64,000 bases of DNA. Origin: Acetispira formosa (nom. nud.). Its GTDB lineage: Bacteria; Desulfobacterota; Desulfarculia; Adiutricales; Adiutricaceae. Numbering within the stretch: the stretch's first letter is position 1; each line of letters begins with the position of its first letter. Location: contig CP026657.1 in the NCBI GenBank assembly GCA_023525915.1, forward strand, positions 558,001 through 622,000, written 5' to 3'. Below, in pieces: positions 27,143 through 36,061 of the stretch. The translations under genes and the position numbers were made by a program. Below the pieces are notes generated by a model that saw nothing but the letters and a program-made list of their open reading frames with translations, did no database searches and was not told where the DNA came from.

Positions 27143-27509
27143 GCCGCCGGGAGAAACGTTATTACCCGGCTCCGTTCCGGGAAGTCTTTAGAAGTCATTT
27201 CATAAATAAGATTTTTGTTTCCTGGCTAGGCGCGAAGGCTTTTTAAGCGCAGGAATATATGACATATTTTGAGCATTAAAAAGACTGAGCAACGACGCCA
27301 GGGAGCAAAAAGATATTTATGAAATGACTTCTAGTCACGGAGCCGGGTAAAAACGTTTCTCCCGGCGGCTGCCTGGTCGGCTTTCTTGAAGGCTGAAAAG
27401 TATGCATAGCCCCAGTGGGAGCTGGCAGCCGGGGATTGTTTTTGGTCCGGCTCCGTGACTAAAGACCCCCGGAACGGAGCCGGACCAAAAACAATCCCCG
27501 GCTGCCAGC
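27143..27509. repeat. R1 element a: inverted pair of long hairpins, first one interrupted by R3
   Basis: Hairpin 1 has 32-bp arms at 27143-27174 and 27338-27369 with one mismatch; its loop (TTCCGGGAAGTCTTTA-GTCA) is split by the R3 copy at 27191-27331. A connector (27370-27420, starting TGCCTGGTCGG and ending near AGTGGGAGC) leads to hairpin 2: perfect 35-bp arms at 27421-27455 and 27475-27509, with loop TGACTAAAGACCCCCGGAA, the reverse complement of the usual loop. The two hairpins therefore face opposite ways. Removing R3 restores a loop like those of the intact copies. Confidence 0.85.
27191..27331. mobile_element. R3 copy 2: 141-bp MITE-like element inserted into an R1 loop
   Basis: Perfect 18-bp terminal inverted repeats GAAGTCATTTCATAAATA, flanked by TA on both sides (27189-27190, 27332-27333). 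Intact R1 loops read GTCTTTAGTCA with one TA, so the flanking TA is a target-site duplication. Homologous over its length to the reverse complement of the copy at 24017-24157. It has no reading frame of useful length. Confidence 0.88.
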
Positions 27510-27621
27510 GGGTTGTAGGATTTACCGAAACTTTACACGGTGCTATTGCCAAACTTCATTAATACATGCGGCCGGATGGCCAATGTTGCCTTTCGGCCAT
27601 ATCGGTTCAAACCGATCTTTT

Positions 27622-27670
27622 ACCGGCGCACGGTCAACCTGCCGTCAACAGGCGATTGCAAGTGCGTTTC
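27622..27670 (+). repeat. R4 repeat copy b (before purS)
   Basis: The 22-bp core ACCGGCGCACGGTCAACCTG+CC is identical to the copy before purC. Here the partner arm is weaker (CGCAC with GTGCG). It lies about 80 bp before the purS start. Confidence 0.6.
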
Positions 27671-27723
27671 ACTCTACAGTAAACCATCTATTTTTACGCT
27701 ACAAATCCAGGGGAGAAGTGGGA

Positions 27724-27975
27724 ATGTTCAAAGCGACAGTAGAAGTCATGCTCAAAAAAAGTGTTCTTGATCCGCAGGGCGCGGCGGTCGAGCGGGCTTT
27801 GAAATCTTATGGCAATAACGACATCCAGTCGGTGCGCATCGGCAAAATGATCGAAATCATGGTGGACGGAAAAGATGAAGCCGAAGTCCGGGCTAAAGCC
27901 AAAGACTGGGCCGACAAGCTTCTGGTCAACCCCATCATGGAAACCTTTACGATCAATGTGGAGCCTGTGAAATGA
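27724..27975 (+). CDS. purS: Phosphoribosylformylglycinamidine synthase subunit PurS
   Basis: Small subunit (83 aa) that joins PurL and PurQ into the FGAM synthase complex. It begins MFKATVEVMLKKSVLDPQGAAVERAL, the classic PurS fold start, and ends in [29 protein letters not shown] precedes the ATG at 27724. Its stop overlaps the purQ start by 4 bases (ATGA). Presence of separate PurS, PurQ and short PurL is the Gram-positive/archaeal type of FGAM synthase and contrasts with the single long PurL of gammaproteobacteria. Confidence 0.95.
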   Translation: MFKATVEVMLKKSVLDPQGAAVERALKSYGNNDIQSVRIGKMIEIMVDGKDEAEVRAKAKDWADKLLVNPIMETFTINVEPVK

Positions 27976-28685
27976 GTTGCAAAACAGCGGTCATAGTCTT
28001 CCCCGGCTCCAATTGCGATCAGGACTGCGTCCGAAGCTGGAAAGCCATTACCGGAGGCACGGCGGAACTGGTCTGGCACAAGGAATCTTCTATTGCCGAT
28101 TATGATGTCGTAATCCTCCCCGGCGGCTTTTCCTTCGGCGACTACCTGCGCTGCGGGGCCATTGCCCGTTACAGCCCGGTTATGAATGAAGTGATCCGCC
28201 TGGCCAAACGCGGAACCCGGATCATCGGCATCTGCAACGGATTCCAAATTCTCACCGAAGCCCACCTCCTGCCCGGCGCCCTTCTGCGCAATAAAGGCCT
28301 GGCCTACCTCTGCAAAGACATTTATCTGAAAGTGGAAAATAATCAGACCGATTTCACCAGTTTCTACAGCCCGAAAGCCGTTGTCCGCATACCCATAGGC
28401 CACGGTGAGGGCAGTTTCACCATTGCCCCGGCCGGGCTCAAGAAACTTCAGGATGAAAACCGTATCGTCTTCCGCTATTGCCGCGAGGACGGCACTTCAG
28501 ATGAGAGCACCGCCCCCAATGGCTCGCTGGACAACATCGCGGGCATTATCAATGAACAAGGCAACGTTCTGGGCATGATGCCCCACCCCGAGCGCCTGGG
28601 TGAGCCGGTGCTCGGCGGCGAAGACGGCCGCTATGTCTTCGATTCAATTTTCAAAGCCGTCACCGGCCAGGGAGGTCTGAACTGA
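27972..28685 (+). CDS. purQ: FGAM synthase glutaminase subunit PurQ
   Basis: Class I glutamine amidotransferase subunit, 237 aa, supplying ammonia to PurL. Catalytic cysteine at residue 88 in GICNGFQIL; the His-Glu pair is in [10 protein letters not shown] near the C-terminus. The N-terminal [13 protein letters not shown] is the PurQ signature. It overlaps purS by ATGA and purL by one base (TGATG), showing tight coupling of the three subunits. Confidence 0.97.
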   Translation: MSCKTAVIVFPGSNCDQDCVRSWKAITGGTAELVWHKESSIADYDVVILPGGFSFGDYLRCGAIARYSPVMNEVIRLAKRGTRIIGICNGFQILTEAHLLPGALLRNKGLAYLCKDIYLKVENNQTDFTSFYSPKAVVRIPIGHGEGSFTIAPAGLKKLQDENRIVFRYCREDGTSDESTAPNGSLDNIAGIINEQGNVLGMMPHPERLGEPVLGGEDGRYVFDSIFKAVTGQGGLN

Positions 28686-30895
28686 TGAGCGACGCTGGCA
28701 AGAACATGCCCTGGAAGGAACATGGCCTGACTGAATCTGAATATCAGATGATCTGCCAATTAATGAGGCGCGAACCCAACTATGAGGAACTGTCCCTGTT
28801 CGGGGTGATGTGGTCGGAGCATTGCAGCTATAAAAACTCCCGCGCCCAACTGAAAAAATTCCCCACCAAGGGCCCCCAGGTCATTCAGGGTCCGGGCGAA
28901 AACGCGGGCGTGGTCTCGGTGGGCGACGGTCTGGGCGTGGCCTTCAAGATGGAAAGCCACAACCATCCCTCGGCCATTGAACCCTATCAGGGCGCGGCCA
29001 CCGGTGTGGGCGGCATCATCCGCGATATCTTCGCCATGGGCGCACGGCCCATTGCCTCCCTCAACAGCCTCCGCTTCGGTCTTCTGGACAACAATCGCAC
29101 CAAACACCTTTTGAGCGGCGTGGTGGCCGGCATCGCCGGTTACGGCAACTGCATGGGCATACCCACAGTGGGCGGTGAAGTTTATTTTCACCCCTCCTAT
29201 CAGGGCAACCCCCTGGTCAACGCCATGTGCGTGGGTCTGGTGGATGAGGATAAAATCTTCAAAGGCTCGGCCACCGGCGTGGGCAACATCGTGATGGTGG
29301 TCGGGGCCAGAACCGGCCGCGACGGCATCAAGGGGGCCAGTTTCGCCTCTGAGGAACTCAGCGACCAGGACGCCGACAAGCGCCCCAACGTTCAGGTGGG
29401 CGACCCCTTCATGGAAAAGCTGCTTCTGGAGGCCACCCTGGAAATCCTGGCCAAGGATCTGGTGATCGGCCTTCAGGATCTGGGCGCGGCGGGCCTGACC
29501 TCCTCCGCTTCGGAAATGGCCGGGCGGGCCGGGAACGGCCTGTATATCGATATCGAAAAGGTGCCCCTGCGCGAAGAAGGCCTGGCCCCCTGGGAGATTA
29601 TGCTCTCGGAATCGCAGGAACGCATGCTCCTGGTGGTCGATCCCTCCAAGGTGGCGGAAATTGAAAAAGTTTTCGACAAGTGGGATCTCAGCGCGGCGGC
29701 CATTGGCGAAGTGACCGGAGACGGCAATTTCACCATCAGAAAAGGCTCGGAAGTGCTGGCCACGGTTCCGGCCGGTCTGTTGACCGACAACGCCCCCGTC
29801 TATCAAAGACAGTGGTCGGAGCCGGCTTATTTCCAGGCCCAGAAAAACGTTAAGCACGACCAGCTTCTGGCTTACGGCGATTGGTCCGGCCTTTTGAAAA
29901 AACTCATCACCTCCCCCAACCTGTGCTCCAAGCGCTGGATTTATGAGCAATACGACCACATGGTGGGCTTGAACACCATCCTGCGCCCCGGCTCGGACGC
30001 GGCCGTTCTGCGCCTGATGGATACCGGCAAGGGGCTGGCCCTCTCCACTGACTGCAACAGCCGCTACGTTTATCTTGATCCGTGGCGCGGCGGGGCCATT
30101 GCCGTGGCTGAATCGGCCCTGAACGTGGCCGTGAGCGGCGCCAAACCCCTGGCCCTCACCAACTGCCTCAATTTTGGAAACCCCGAAGACCCGGAGATTT
30201 ACTGGCAGTTCGTCAAAGCCACCGACGGCCTGGCCGAAGCGGCCGCCCGCCTTGACACCCCCGTCACCGGCGGCAACGTCAGTTTCTATAACGAATATAA
30301 CGGCAAAGCCATCCTCCCCACCCCGACCATCGGCATGGTGGGCCTATTGGAAAATCTGGACTGCCGCGTGGCCAGCGGTTTCAAAAGGGCGGGTGACAAA
30401 GTCATCCTCATTGGAACCAGCAAAGAGGAACTGGGGGCCACGGAGGCCAATTTCCTGGTCACCGGCCGTGACGAAGGTTTGGTGCCGGAAATCGATCTCG
30501 ATCTGGCCGCCCGCCTGAATACCTTCCTGGTGGAAGCGGCTTCGAAAAAACTCCTGAACTCGGCCCATGACTGCTCCGACGGCGGTCTGGCCGTGACGCT
30601 GGCCGAATCAGCGATTCTTGGCGGACTGGGGCTGGAGGCGGAACTTGTGGGCGACATATCGGCCGCCGCCGCTTTCTTTGGTGAAAGCCAATCCAGGGCC
30701 GTGCTGTCGGCCGCGCCTGAAAAGCTGGACGAACTGACCGGGCTGGCCGCCAAATTCGATCTGCCGCTGGCCGTTCTGGGCACAGTGACGGCCGACAAAT
30801 TCTCCATAGCCTATAAGGGTGAAAAAATCGAATGCCCATTGGCTGAACTGACCGATCTGTATCAGAACACCTTGTCCAGGCAGGTCACGCTGTAA
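28685..30895 (+). CDS. purL: FGAM synthase large subunit PurL (short type)
   Basis: ATP-dependent amidation of FGAR, 736 aa, the size of Bacillus-type PurL. Motifs include [18 protein letters not shown] (substrate-binding histidine), [12 protein letters not shown] followed by [37 protein letters not shown], and the second half repeat [15 protein letters not shown]. No glutaminase domain is attached; that is PurQ. The gene follows purQ with a one-base overlap and purF begins 25 bp after its stop. Confidence 0.97.
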   Translation: MSDAGKNMPWKEHGLTESEYQMICQLMRREPNYEELSLFGVMWSEHCSYKNSRAQLKKFPTKGPQVIQGPGENAGVVSVGDGLGVAFKMESHNHPSAIEPYQGAATGVGGIIRDIFAMGARPIASLNSLRFGLLDNNRTKHLLSGVVAGIAGYGNCMGIPTVGGEVYFHPSYQGNPLVNAMCVGLVDEDKIFKGSATGVGNIVMVVGARTGRDGIKGASFASEELSDQDADKRPNVQVGDPFMEKLLLEATLEILAKDLVIGLQDLGAAGLTSSASEMAGRAGNGLYIDIEKVPLREEGLAPWEIMLSESQERMLLVVDPSKVAEIEKVFDKWDLSAAAIGEVTGDGNFTIRKGSEVLATVPAGLLTDNAPVYQRQWSEPAYFQAQKNVKHDQLLAYGDWSGLLKKLITSPNLCSKRWIYEQYDHMVGLNTILRPGSDAAVLRLMDTGKGLALSTDCNSRYVYLDPWRGGAIAVAESALNVAVSGAKPLALTNCLNFGNPEDPEIYWQFVKATDGLAEAAARLDTPVTGGNVSFYNEYNGKAILPTPTIGMVGLLENLDCRVASGFKRAGDKVILIGTSKEELGATEANFLVTGRDEGLVPEIDLDLAARLNTFLVEAASKKLLNSAHDCSDGGLAVTLAESAILGGLGLEAELVGDISAAAAFFGESQSRAVLSAAPEKLDELTGLAAKFDLPLAVLGTVTADKFSIAYKGEKIECPLAELTDLYQNTLSRQVTL

Positions 30896-30920
30896 TCCAG
30901 GGAATTTTGGGAAAGATATT

Positions 30921-32345
30921 ATGAACGACCATTGTTTGAAAAAATGCTCCGCCGCTGAATCACAGTGGCATGAAGAATGCGGCGTTGTCGGCGTTTGGGC
31001 TCCCGGTGAAGCGGTAGTGAACCTTTGCTATCTGGCCCTCTTCGCCCTTCAGCATCGCGGCCAGGAAAGCGCCGGCATAGCCGTGACCAACGGCATGCAT
31101 ATTGATGTTGAAAAAGGCATGGGCCTGATGCGCGACGCTTTCAAAACCAGGGTGCCCACCCTGGCCGGGCACTGCGCCATCGGGCATGTGCGCTATTCAA
31201 CCTGCGGAGCCAGTCTGGTTAATAACGTCCAGCCCATTTTCGCCTATTTCTCCGGCGGCTTCATCAGCCTGGCCCACAACGGCAGCCTGACCAACGCCCG
31301 CCTAATCAGAAGCCAGTTGGAAAAACAGGGCTGCATCTTCCAGACCACCACTGACAGCGAGGCCATTCTAAACCTCATCGCCCGCTCGGGTGCCCCGACC
31401 ATTGAGGAAAAGATTGAAGCCAGCCTCAAACAGGTGGAGGGCGCTTACTGCCTGACCATCATGACCGGCGACAAGCTCATCGGCGCGCGCGATCCCCACG
31501 GCTTCCGGCCCCTCTGCCTGGGCCAGACCGCTTCCGGCGGCTTTGTCCTGGCCTCTGAAACCTGCGGGCTGGACGCGGTGAAAGCTAAATTCGTCCGCGA
31601 TGTGGCTCCGGGCGAAATGGTGGTGATCGATAAGGACGGGGTGCGCTCCAAAATTATTGATACCCGCCCCAATCTCTCCAAGTGCGTTTTCGAATACATT
31701 TACTTCGCCCGGCCCGACAGCGTCTTCGACGGCCTGTCGGTCTGGCAGGCCCGCTATCAGATGGGCCGTCAGTTGGCCAAGCAGTTTACGGGCGAAGCCG
31801 ACATAGTGACTCCGGTGCCAGATACCGGCATAACCGCCGCCTTGGGTTTCAGCGCTGAAAGCGGCTTGCCGTATGTGGAAGGTTTGATCAAAAACCGTTA
31901 CGTCGGCCGCACTTTCATCCTGCCTGATCAAGCCAATCGCGAGAGCACGGTCGACATGAAGCTCAACCCCATCCGGGCCAACCTGGAGGGCAAGCGCGTG
32001 GTGCTGGTGGATGATTCACTGGTGCGCGGCACCACCAGCGTCCGGCTGGTTTCGCTAATTAAAAGCGCCGGGGCCAAAGAGGTGCACATGTGCATATCGT
32101 CCCCGCCCATAACCCACCCCTGTTACTACGGCATTGACACGGCGGTTAAAAAAGAACTCATCGCCGCCGTCCAGAGCGTCGAGGAAATCCGCCGCTTCCT
32201 GGGGGCTGACGGGCTTATGTATCTATCCAAGGAAGGGCTGATGGAAGCGGTCAACGATGCGGCCAATCAATGCATGTGCACAGCCTGCTTCACCGGCCAA
32301 TACCCAACATCCATCGATGATGTGGAAAACTCTTCCAAAGGCTGA
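30921..32345 (+). CDS. purF: Amidophosphoribosyltransferase
   Basis: First committed step of purine synthesis, PRPP + glutamine to phosphoribosylamine. 474 aa. The catalytic cysteine follows a short propeptide (HEECGVVGVW; Cys20 after removal of 19 residues). The PRPP-binding signature VVLVDDSLVRGTTS is intact. The C-terminal cysteines (NQCMCTACFTGQYPTSI) match those that ligate the 4Fe-4S cluster in the B. subtilis-type enzyme, so an oxygen-sensitive cluster form is likely. It follows purL closely. After the stop an R2 repeat separates it from purM. Confidence 0.96.
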   Translation: MNDHCLKKCSAAESQWHEECGVVGVWAPGEAVVNLCYLALFALQHRGQESAGIAVTNGMHIDVEKGMGLMRDAFKTRVPTLAGHCAIGHVRYSTCGASLVNNVQPIFAYFSGGFISLAHNGSLTNARLIRSQLEKQGCIFQTTTDSEAILNLIARSGAPTIEEKIEASLKQVEGAYCLTIMTGDKLIGARDPHGFRPLCLGQTASGGFVLASETCGLDAVKAKFVRDVAPGEMVVIDKDGVRSKIIDTRPNLSKCVFEYIYFARPDSVFDGLSVWQARYQMGRQLAKQFTGEADIVTPVPDTGITAALGFSAESGLPYVEGLIKNRYVGRTFILPDQANRESTVDMKLNPIRANLEGKRVVLVDDSLVRGTTSVRLVSLIKSAGAKEVHMCISSPPITHPCYYGIDTAVKKELIAAVQSVEEIRRFLGADGLMYLSKEGLMEAVNDAANQCMCTACFTGQYPTSIDDVENSSKG

Positions 32346-32362
32346 GGGCTTCTTAATAACAA

Positions 32363-32451
32363 GGTCGAGCACCTGCGAGACGGAGCGCCAGCGACTGGTT
32401 TTCAAGCTAAACAGGCTGCTCGCCAGGCAAAAATCACACTTTTTGCCTGGC
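32363..32451 (+). repeat. R2 repeat copy b (between purF and purM)
   Basis: Starts GGTCGAG, carries GCGAGACGGAGCGCCAGCGA-CTGG, and ends in a perfect 12-bp hairpin GCCAGGCAAAAA / TTTTTGCCTGGC with loop TCACAC. The layout matches copies a and c while the hairpin arms differ. It lies inside the purine cluster and ends 30 bp before the purM start. Confidence 0.75.
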
Positions 32452-32480
32452 TCCGAGCCTTAAGTTCAAAGGAAAAAGCA

Positions 32481-33536
32481 TTGACAACAAAAGCTAAGAA
32501 ATCCCTCTCATACCGTGATGCGGGCGTTGACATCGAAGCTGGAAATCTGGCGGTGGAGAAGATCAAATCCGCCGTCAGAAGCACTTATCGCCCGGAAGTC
32601 ATGGGCGATTTGGGCGGCTTCGGGGGTCTGTTCGCGCTGGGTGCCGGTAAATACAAAGATCCGGTGCTGGTCTCCGGCACCGACGGCGTGGGCACCAAGC
32701 TCCAGATCGCTTTCATGATGAACCGCCACAACACTATCGGACAGGATGTCGTGGCCATGTGCGTCAACGACGTTCTGACCCAAGGGGCCGAGCCGCTCTT
32801 CTTTCTGGACTATCTGGCCGTCGGCAAACTCGATCCCGATCAGGCCGCCCAGATTGTTGAGGGCGTGGCCGGGGCCTGCCGCGAATCAGGCTGTGCTCTG
32901 ATAGGCGGGGAGACGGCGGAAATGGCTGGATTCTACAAGACCGGTGAATATGATATAGCCGGTTTCTGTGTGGGAGCGGTGGAAAAATCGCGCATCCTGC
33001 CCTCTGCCGAGATGAAAGCGGGCGACGTGCTGATAGGGCTGGCCTCCAGCGGCCTCCATTCCAACGGCTATTCTCTGGTGCGCAAAATCTGCTTTGAGCA
33101 CATGGTTTTTTCCATAGACCAGGACATCCCTGAACTGGGGCGCCCTCTGGGTGAGGAACTGCTTGAACCGACCCGCCTTTATCCGGGGCTTGTTCTTCCG
33201 CTCTTAACGAAGTACAATGTCAAAGGCATGGTGCACATCACCGGCGGCGGGTTTCAGGAAAACCTGCCCCGGGTGCTGCCGGAAGGCCTGACGGCCAGGG
33301 TAGACCCCTCCGCCTGGGATGTGCCGCCGATATTTAAAATGCTGCAAAAGTGGGGAAATGTGGCGGATCAGGAAATGTTCCGCACCTTCAACATGGGTCT
33401 GGGCCTGGTGATGGTCGTGCCTCCCGATGAGGCCGATTCGATTCTGGCTGAACTGTCCGACAGCACGATAAAATGTCAGCCCATTGGCCGCCTGGAAAAT
33501 GGTCCCCGCTCCGCAATAGTGGAGGGATTGAAATGA
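32481..33536 (+). CDS. purM: Phosphoribosylformylglycinamidine cyclo-ligase (AIR synthase)
   Basis: ATP-dependent ring closure of FGAM to AIR. 351 aa from a TTG start at 32481 with AAAGGAAAAA about nine bases upstream. Motifs: [58 protein letters not shown], and [14 protein letters not shown]. Its stop overlaps the start of purN (ATGA). The weak TTG start directly downstream of an R2 hairpin may lower expression, an inference. Confidence 0.96.
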   Translation: MTTKAKKSLSYRDAGVDIEAGNLAVEKIKSAVRSTYRPEVMGDLGGFGGLFALGAGKYKDPVLVSGTDGVGTKLQIAFMMNRHNTIGQDVVAMCVNDVLTQGAEPLFFLDYLAVGKLDPDQAAQIVEGVAGACRESGCALIGGETAEMAGFYKTGEYDIAGFCVGAVEKSRILPSAEMKAGDVLIGLASSGLHSNGYSLVRKICFEHMVFSIDQDIPELGRPLGEELLEPTRLYPGLVLPLLTKYNVKGMVHITGGGFQENLPRVLPEGLTARVDPSAWDVPPIFKMLQKWGNVADQEMFRTFNMGLGLVMVVPPDEADSILAELSDSTIKCQPIGRLENGPRSAIVEGLK

Positions 33537-34129
33537 AACCAATTCGCCTCGGCATCATGGTTTCCGGTCGCGGAAGCAACATGGAAGCCATATTGAAGGA
33601 AATAGACTCCGGCAATCTGGCGGCCGAAGTGGGGGTGGTCATCAGCGACAACCCCACGGCCGGGGCGTTGAATATTCTGGCTGAAACCAAAGTGCCCACG
33701 CTGGTGGCCGAACGCTCGGCTTTCCGGGACAAGGAATCATTTGAAAAGGTGCTCATCGGGGTCATGATCGAATACCGGGTAGAGCTGGTGGTTCTGGCCG
33801 GTTACATGCGGCTTCTGGGCCCCACTTTCATTCAGGCTTTTTCCGGGCGCATAATCAACATTCACCCTTCCCTTCTGCCAGCTTTTCCCGGTCTGAACGC
33901 GCAGAGACAGGCGCTTGATTACGGGGTGAAGGTGGCGGGCTGCACGGTGCATTTCGTCAACGAGCAAATGGATGGCGGGCGCATTATCGCCCAAGCCGTG
34001 GTGCCGGTTCTGCCCAATGATGATGTGGATGCTCTCAGCGCCCGCATTCTGAAAGAGGAACATCGCCTCCTGCCCCAGGTGATCGGCTGGATAGGCGAAG
34101 TGGTCAAAATGCCCCAGCATACTCATTAG
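33533..34129 (+). CDS. purN: Phosphoribosylglycinamide formyltransferase (folate-dependent)
   Basis: Formylation of GAR with 10-formyl-THF. 198 aa from the ATG at 33533, which overlaps the purM stop. Motifs: [26 protein letters not shown], and the catalytic stretch [13 protein letters not shown] with downstream [15 protein letters not shown]. Both the Asn-His pair and the late Asp are present. A weak T-rich hairpin lies about 35 bp past the stop, before purD. Confidence 0.96.
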   Translation: MKPIRLGIMVSGRGSNMEAILKEIDSGNLAAEVGVVISDNPTAGALNILAETKVPTLVAERSAFRDKESFEKVLIGVMIEYRVELVVLAGYMRLLGPTFIQAFSGRIINIHPSLLPAFPGLNAQRQALDYGVKVAGCTVHFVNEQMDGGRIIAQAVVPVLPNDDVDALSARILKEEHRLLPQVIGWIGEVVKMPQHTH

Positions 34130-34331
34130 ATGTATTTTGTCTAAATTTCAGCGATTTCTTTATATCTGAAGATAGTTTTTTTATCGGCACGGCGCCTCTT
34201 CAACCCCAAAGGTCGATTCCGCGTACCAGTAAGTGTGCCAAAAACCATGTTTTAAAAGGGCGGCTCAAGCCTTGGCGTTAAAGGTGCGGGGTTCTTTACC
34301 CCGAGGCAATTGTTGAAAGGTGGTATTCACA

Positions 34332-35645
34332 GTGGAAAAAATCAAGGTACTGGTGGTTGGCAACGGCGCGCGTGAGCATGCGCTATCGTGGAAACTGTCG
34401 CAGAGCCCCCTGGCGGACAAGGTTTATGTCGCTCCCGGCAATCCCGGCATGGATATCATGACCCGGCTGGCCCCCATTGACGCTGAAGATATTGACGGCC
34501 TGGTGAAATTTTCAAAAGAGGAGAATATGGGCCTGGTAGTGATCGGGCCTGAGGCGCCCCTGGCGCTGGGTCTGGCTGACCGGCTGATTGAGGCGGGGGT
34601 CAAGGTGTTCGGCCCCAAGGCCGCGGCCGCCCGTCTGGAAACCTCCAAATCCTTTGCCAAGGAATTTATGGGCCGCCACAACATCCCCACCGCCGCTTAC
34701 AGGACCTTTACTTCAGCGGCTGAAGCCTCCCGGTATCTGGAGGAAAAACCCGACGGCCCCATTGTGGTCAAAGCCGCCGGTCTGGCCCAGGGCAAGGGTG
34801 TGACCGTGGCCAAAAACCGGGCTGAGGCGTTGCTGGCCGTCAAAGAGATGATGGAAGACAAGCGCTTTGGCGAAGCCGGGCTCGAAGTGGTGATTGAGGA
34901 TTTTATTGATGGTGAGGAAGTGACCGTTTTGGCCTTTACCGACGGTAAGACCATCGTGCCCATGCCGCCGGTGCAGGATCACAAGGCCCTTGAAGAAAGC
35001 GACACCGGCCCGAACACGGGCGGCATGGGAGCTTATTCCCCGGTGGCCGTTTATACCCCCGAAGTGGCCGCGCTGGTGGAAACAACCATCATCAAACCGA
35101 CCCTGGAGGGGCTCAAAGCCGATGGCATAGATTATTGCGGCTGTCTTTATTTCGGCCTGATTCTGCCTTCGGCCAATTCAGCCTATAAGGGGCCGCAGGT
35201 GATAGAGTACAACGCCCGTTTCGGTGACCCGGAAACGGAAGTGCTGGTGCTTCTGTTGAAATCGGATCTCACGGCCATCATGCTCAGTTGTGTGGAAGGA
35301 AGGCTGGCCGAACAGGAAGTGGAGTGGCGTGACGAGTCGGCGGCCTGTGTGGTGCTGGCTTCGGGCGGCTATCCCGGCGATTACGCCAAAGGTAAGGTCA
35401 TTACTGAAAACGTACCCTCTTTTGTAGGCGCTTCAATGGCTTTCCACGGCGGAACAGCCATCAATGAGAAAGGCGAAATTGTAACCGCCGGAGGCCGGGT
35501 TATAACGGTTGCGGCCAAATCCACGACTCTGGAAAAGGCCCTGGATAAAGTTTATGCCAGGGTAGAGGCGACTTTTTTTGAAGGCCGCCATTTCCGCCGC
35601 GACATTGCCCACCGCGAGTTGGCCCGCCGTAAGGGCGAAAAATAA
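34332..35645 (+). CDS. purD: Phosphoribosylamine-glycine ligase (GAR synthetase)
   Basis: ATP-grasp enzyme joining phosphoribosylamine and glycine. 437 aa from the GTG at 34332, chosen because AAAGGTGG lies eight bases upstream; a GTG at 34320 is within that site. Motifs: KVLVVGNGAREHALSWKL, VIGPEAPLALGLAD, the GAR-synthetase signature RFGDPETEVL, and ATP-grasp loop VVKAAGLAQGKGV. A 202-bp gap with a CGGGGT / ACCCCG hairpin precedes it, so it may have its own promoter. Last recognised gene of the cluster; purB and purH are absent here. Confidence 0.96.
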   Translation: MEKIKVLVVGNGAREHALSWKLSQSPLADKVYVAPGNPGMDIMTRLAPIDAEDIDGLVKFSKEENMGLVVIGPEAPLALGLADRLIEAGVKVFGPKAAAARLETSKSFAKEFMGRHNIPTAAYRTFTSAAEASRYLEEKPDGPIVVKAAGLAQGKGVTVAKNRAEALLAVKEMMEDKRFGEAGLEVVIEDFIDGEEVTVLAFTDGKTIVPMPPVQDHKALEESDTGPNTGGMGAYSPVAVYTPEVAALVETTIIKPTLEGLKADGIDYCGCLYFGLILPSANSAYKGPQVIEYNARFGDPETEVLVLLLKSDLTAIMLSCVEGRLAEQEVEWRDESAACVVLASGGYPGDYAKGKVITENVPSFVGASMAFHGGTAINEKGEIVTAGGRVITVAAKSTTLEKALDKVYARVEATFFEGRHFRRDIAHRELARRKGEK

Positions 35646-35816
35646 TACACCTGCCGTTCTTTATCGCAGAGGCTCTGGTGATGGATTTGTCATCACTGGG
35701 GCCTTTCTGCATTTAGGGATAGGAATTACATATTCAACCTGTAATGGTATTATTCAATAAAAATAAATATTTACGAAATATGGTCAATGCTGAAACAGGG
35801 TGAAAAGCGAGTGACC

Positions 35817-36006
35817 GCCGCCGGGAGAAATGTTTTTGCCCGGATTCGTTCCGGGGGTCTTTAGTCACGAATCCGGGCAAAAACATTTCTCCCGGCGGCT
35901 GCCTGGTCGGCCACAACTGCCGTCATAGCCTCTGTGGGAGCCGGAAGTTTTGACCCGCCTCCATGACTAAAGACCCCCGGAACGGAGGCGGGTCAAAACT
36001 TCCGGC
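35817..36006. repeat. R1 element b: intact inverted pair of long hairpins
   Basis: Hairpin 1: perfect 32-bp arms 35817-35848 and 35868-35899 around the 19-nt loop TTCCGGGGGTCTTTAGTCA. Connector 35900-35939 begins TGCCTGGTCGG and ends TGTGGGAG. Hairpin 2: perfect 23-bp arms 35940-35962 and 35984-36006 around a 21-nt loop containing TGACTAAAGACCCCCGGAA, the same loop in opposite orientation. This is the cleanest complete copy and the only notable content of the 416-bp gap between purD and the efflux gene. Its arms differ in sequence from those of elements a, c and d. Confidence 0.88.
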
Positions 36007-36061
36007 TTCCGGCGGGTCAATGGGTTCACACAATTAAATAGTTCCCTTTAAAATACCAAGG

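Noticed and set aside
27143..27509. Ordinary bidirectional terminators as the explanation of the R1 hairpins
   Set aside because: Arms of 23-35 bp, a conserved 19-nt asymmetric loop, opposite-facing pairs with a shared connector, and positions inside an operon go well beyond a terminator, although they could also end transcription.
28760..29959. 399-codon minus-strand frame inside purL
   Set aside because: It lies fully antisense to a well-conserved purL with all its motifs, and the translated sequence looks like a high-GC shadow frame (His/Gly/Ala rich).
34163..34182. Intrinsic terminator between purN and purD
   Set aside because: The stem TATCT/AGATA is only 5 bp of weak pairs; although a T-run follows, I do not consider it supported.
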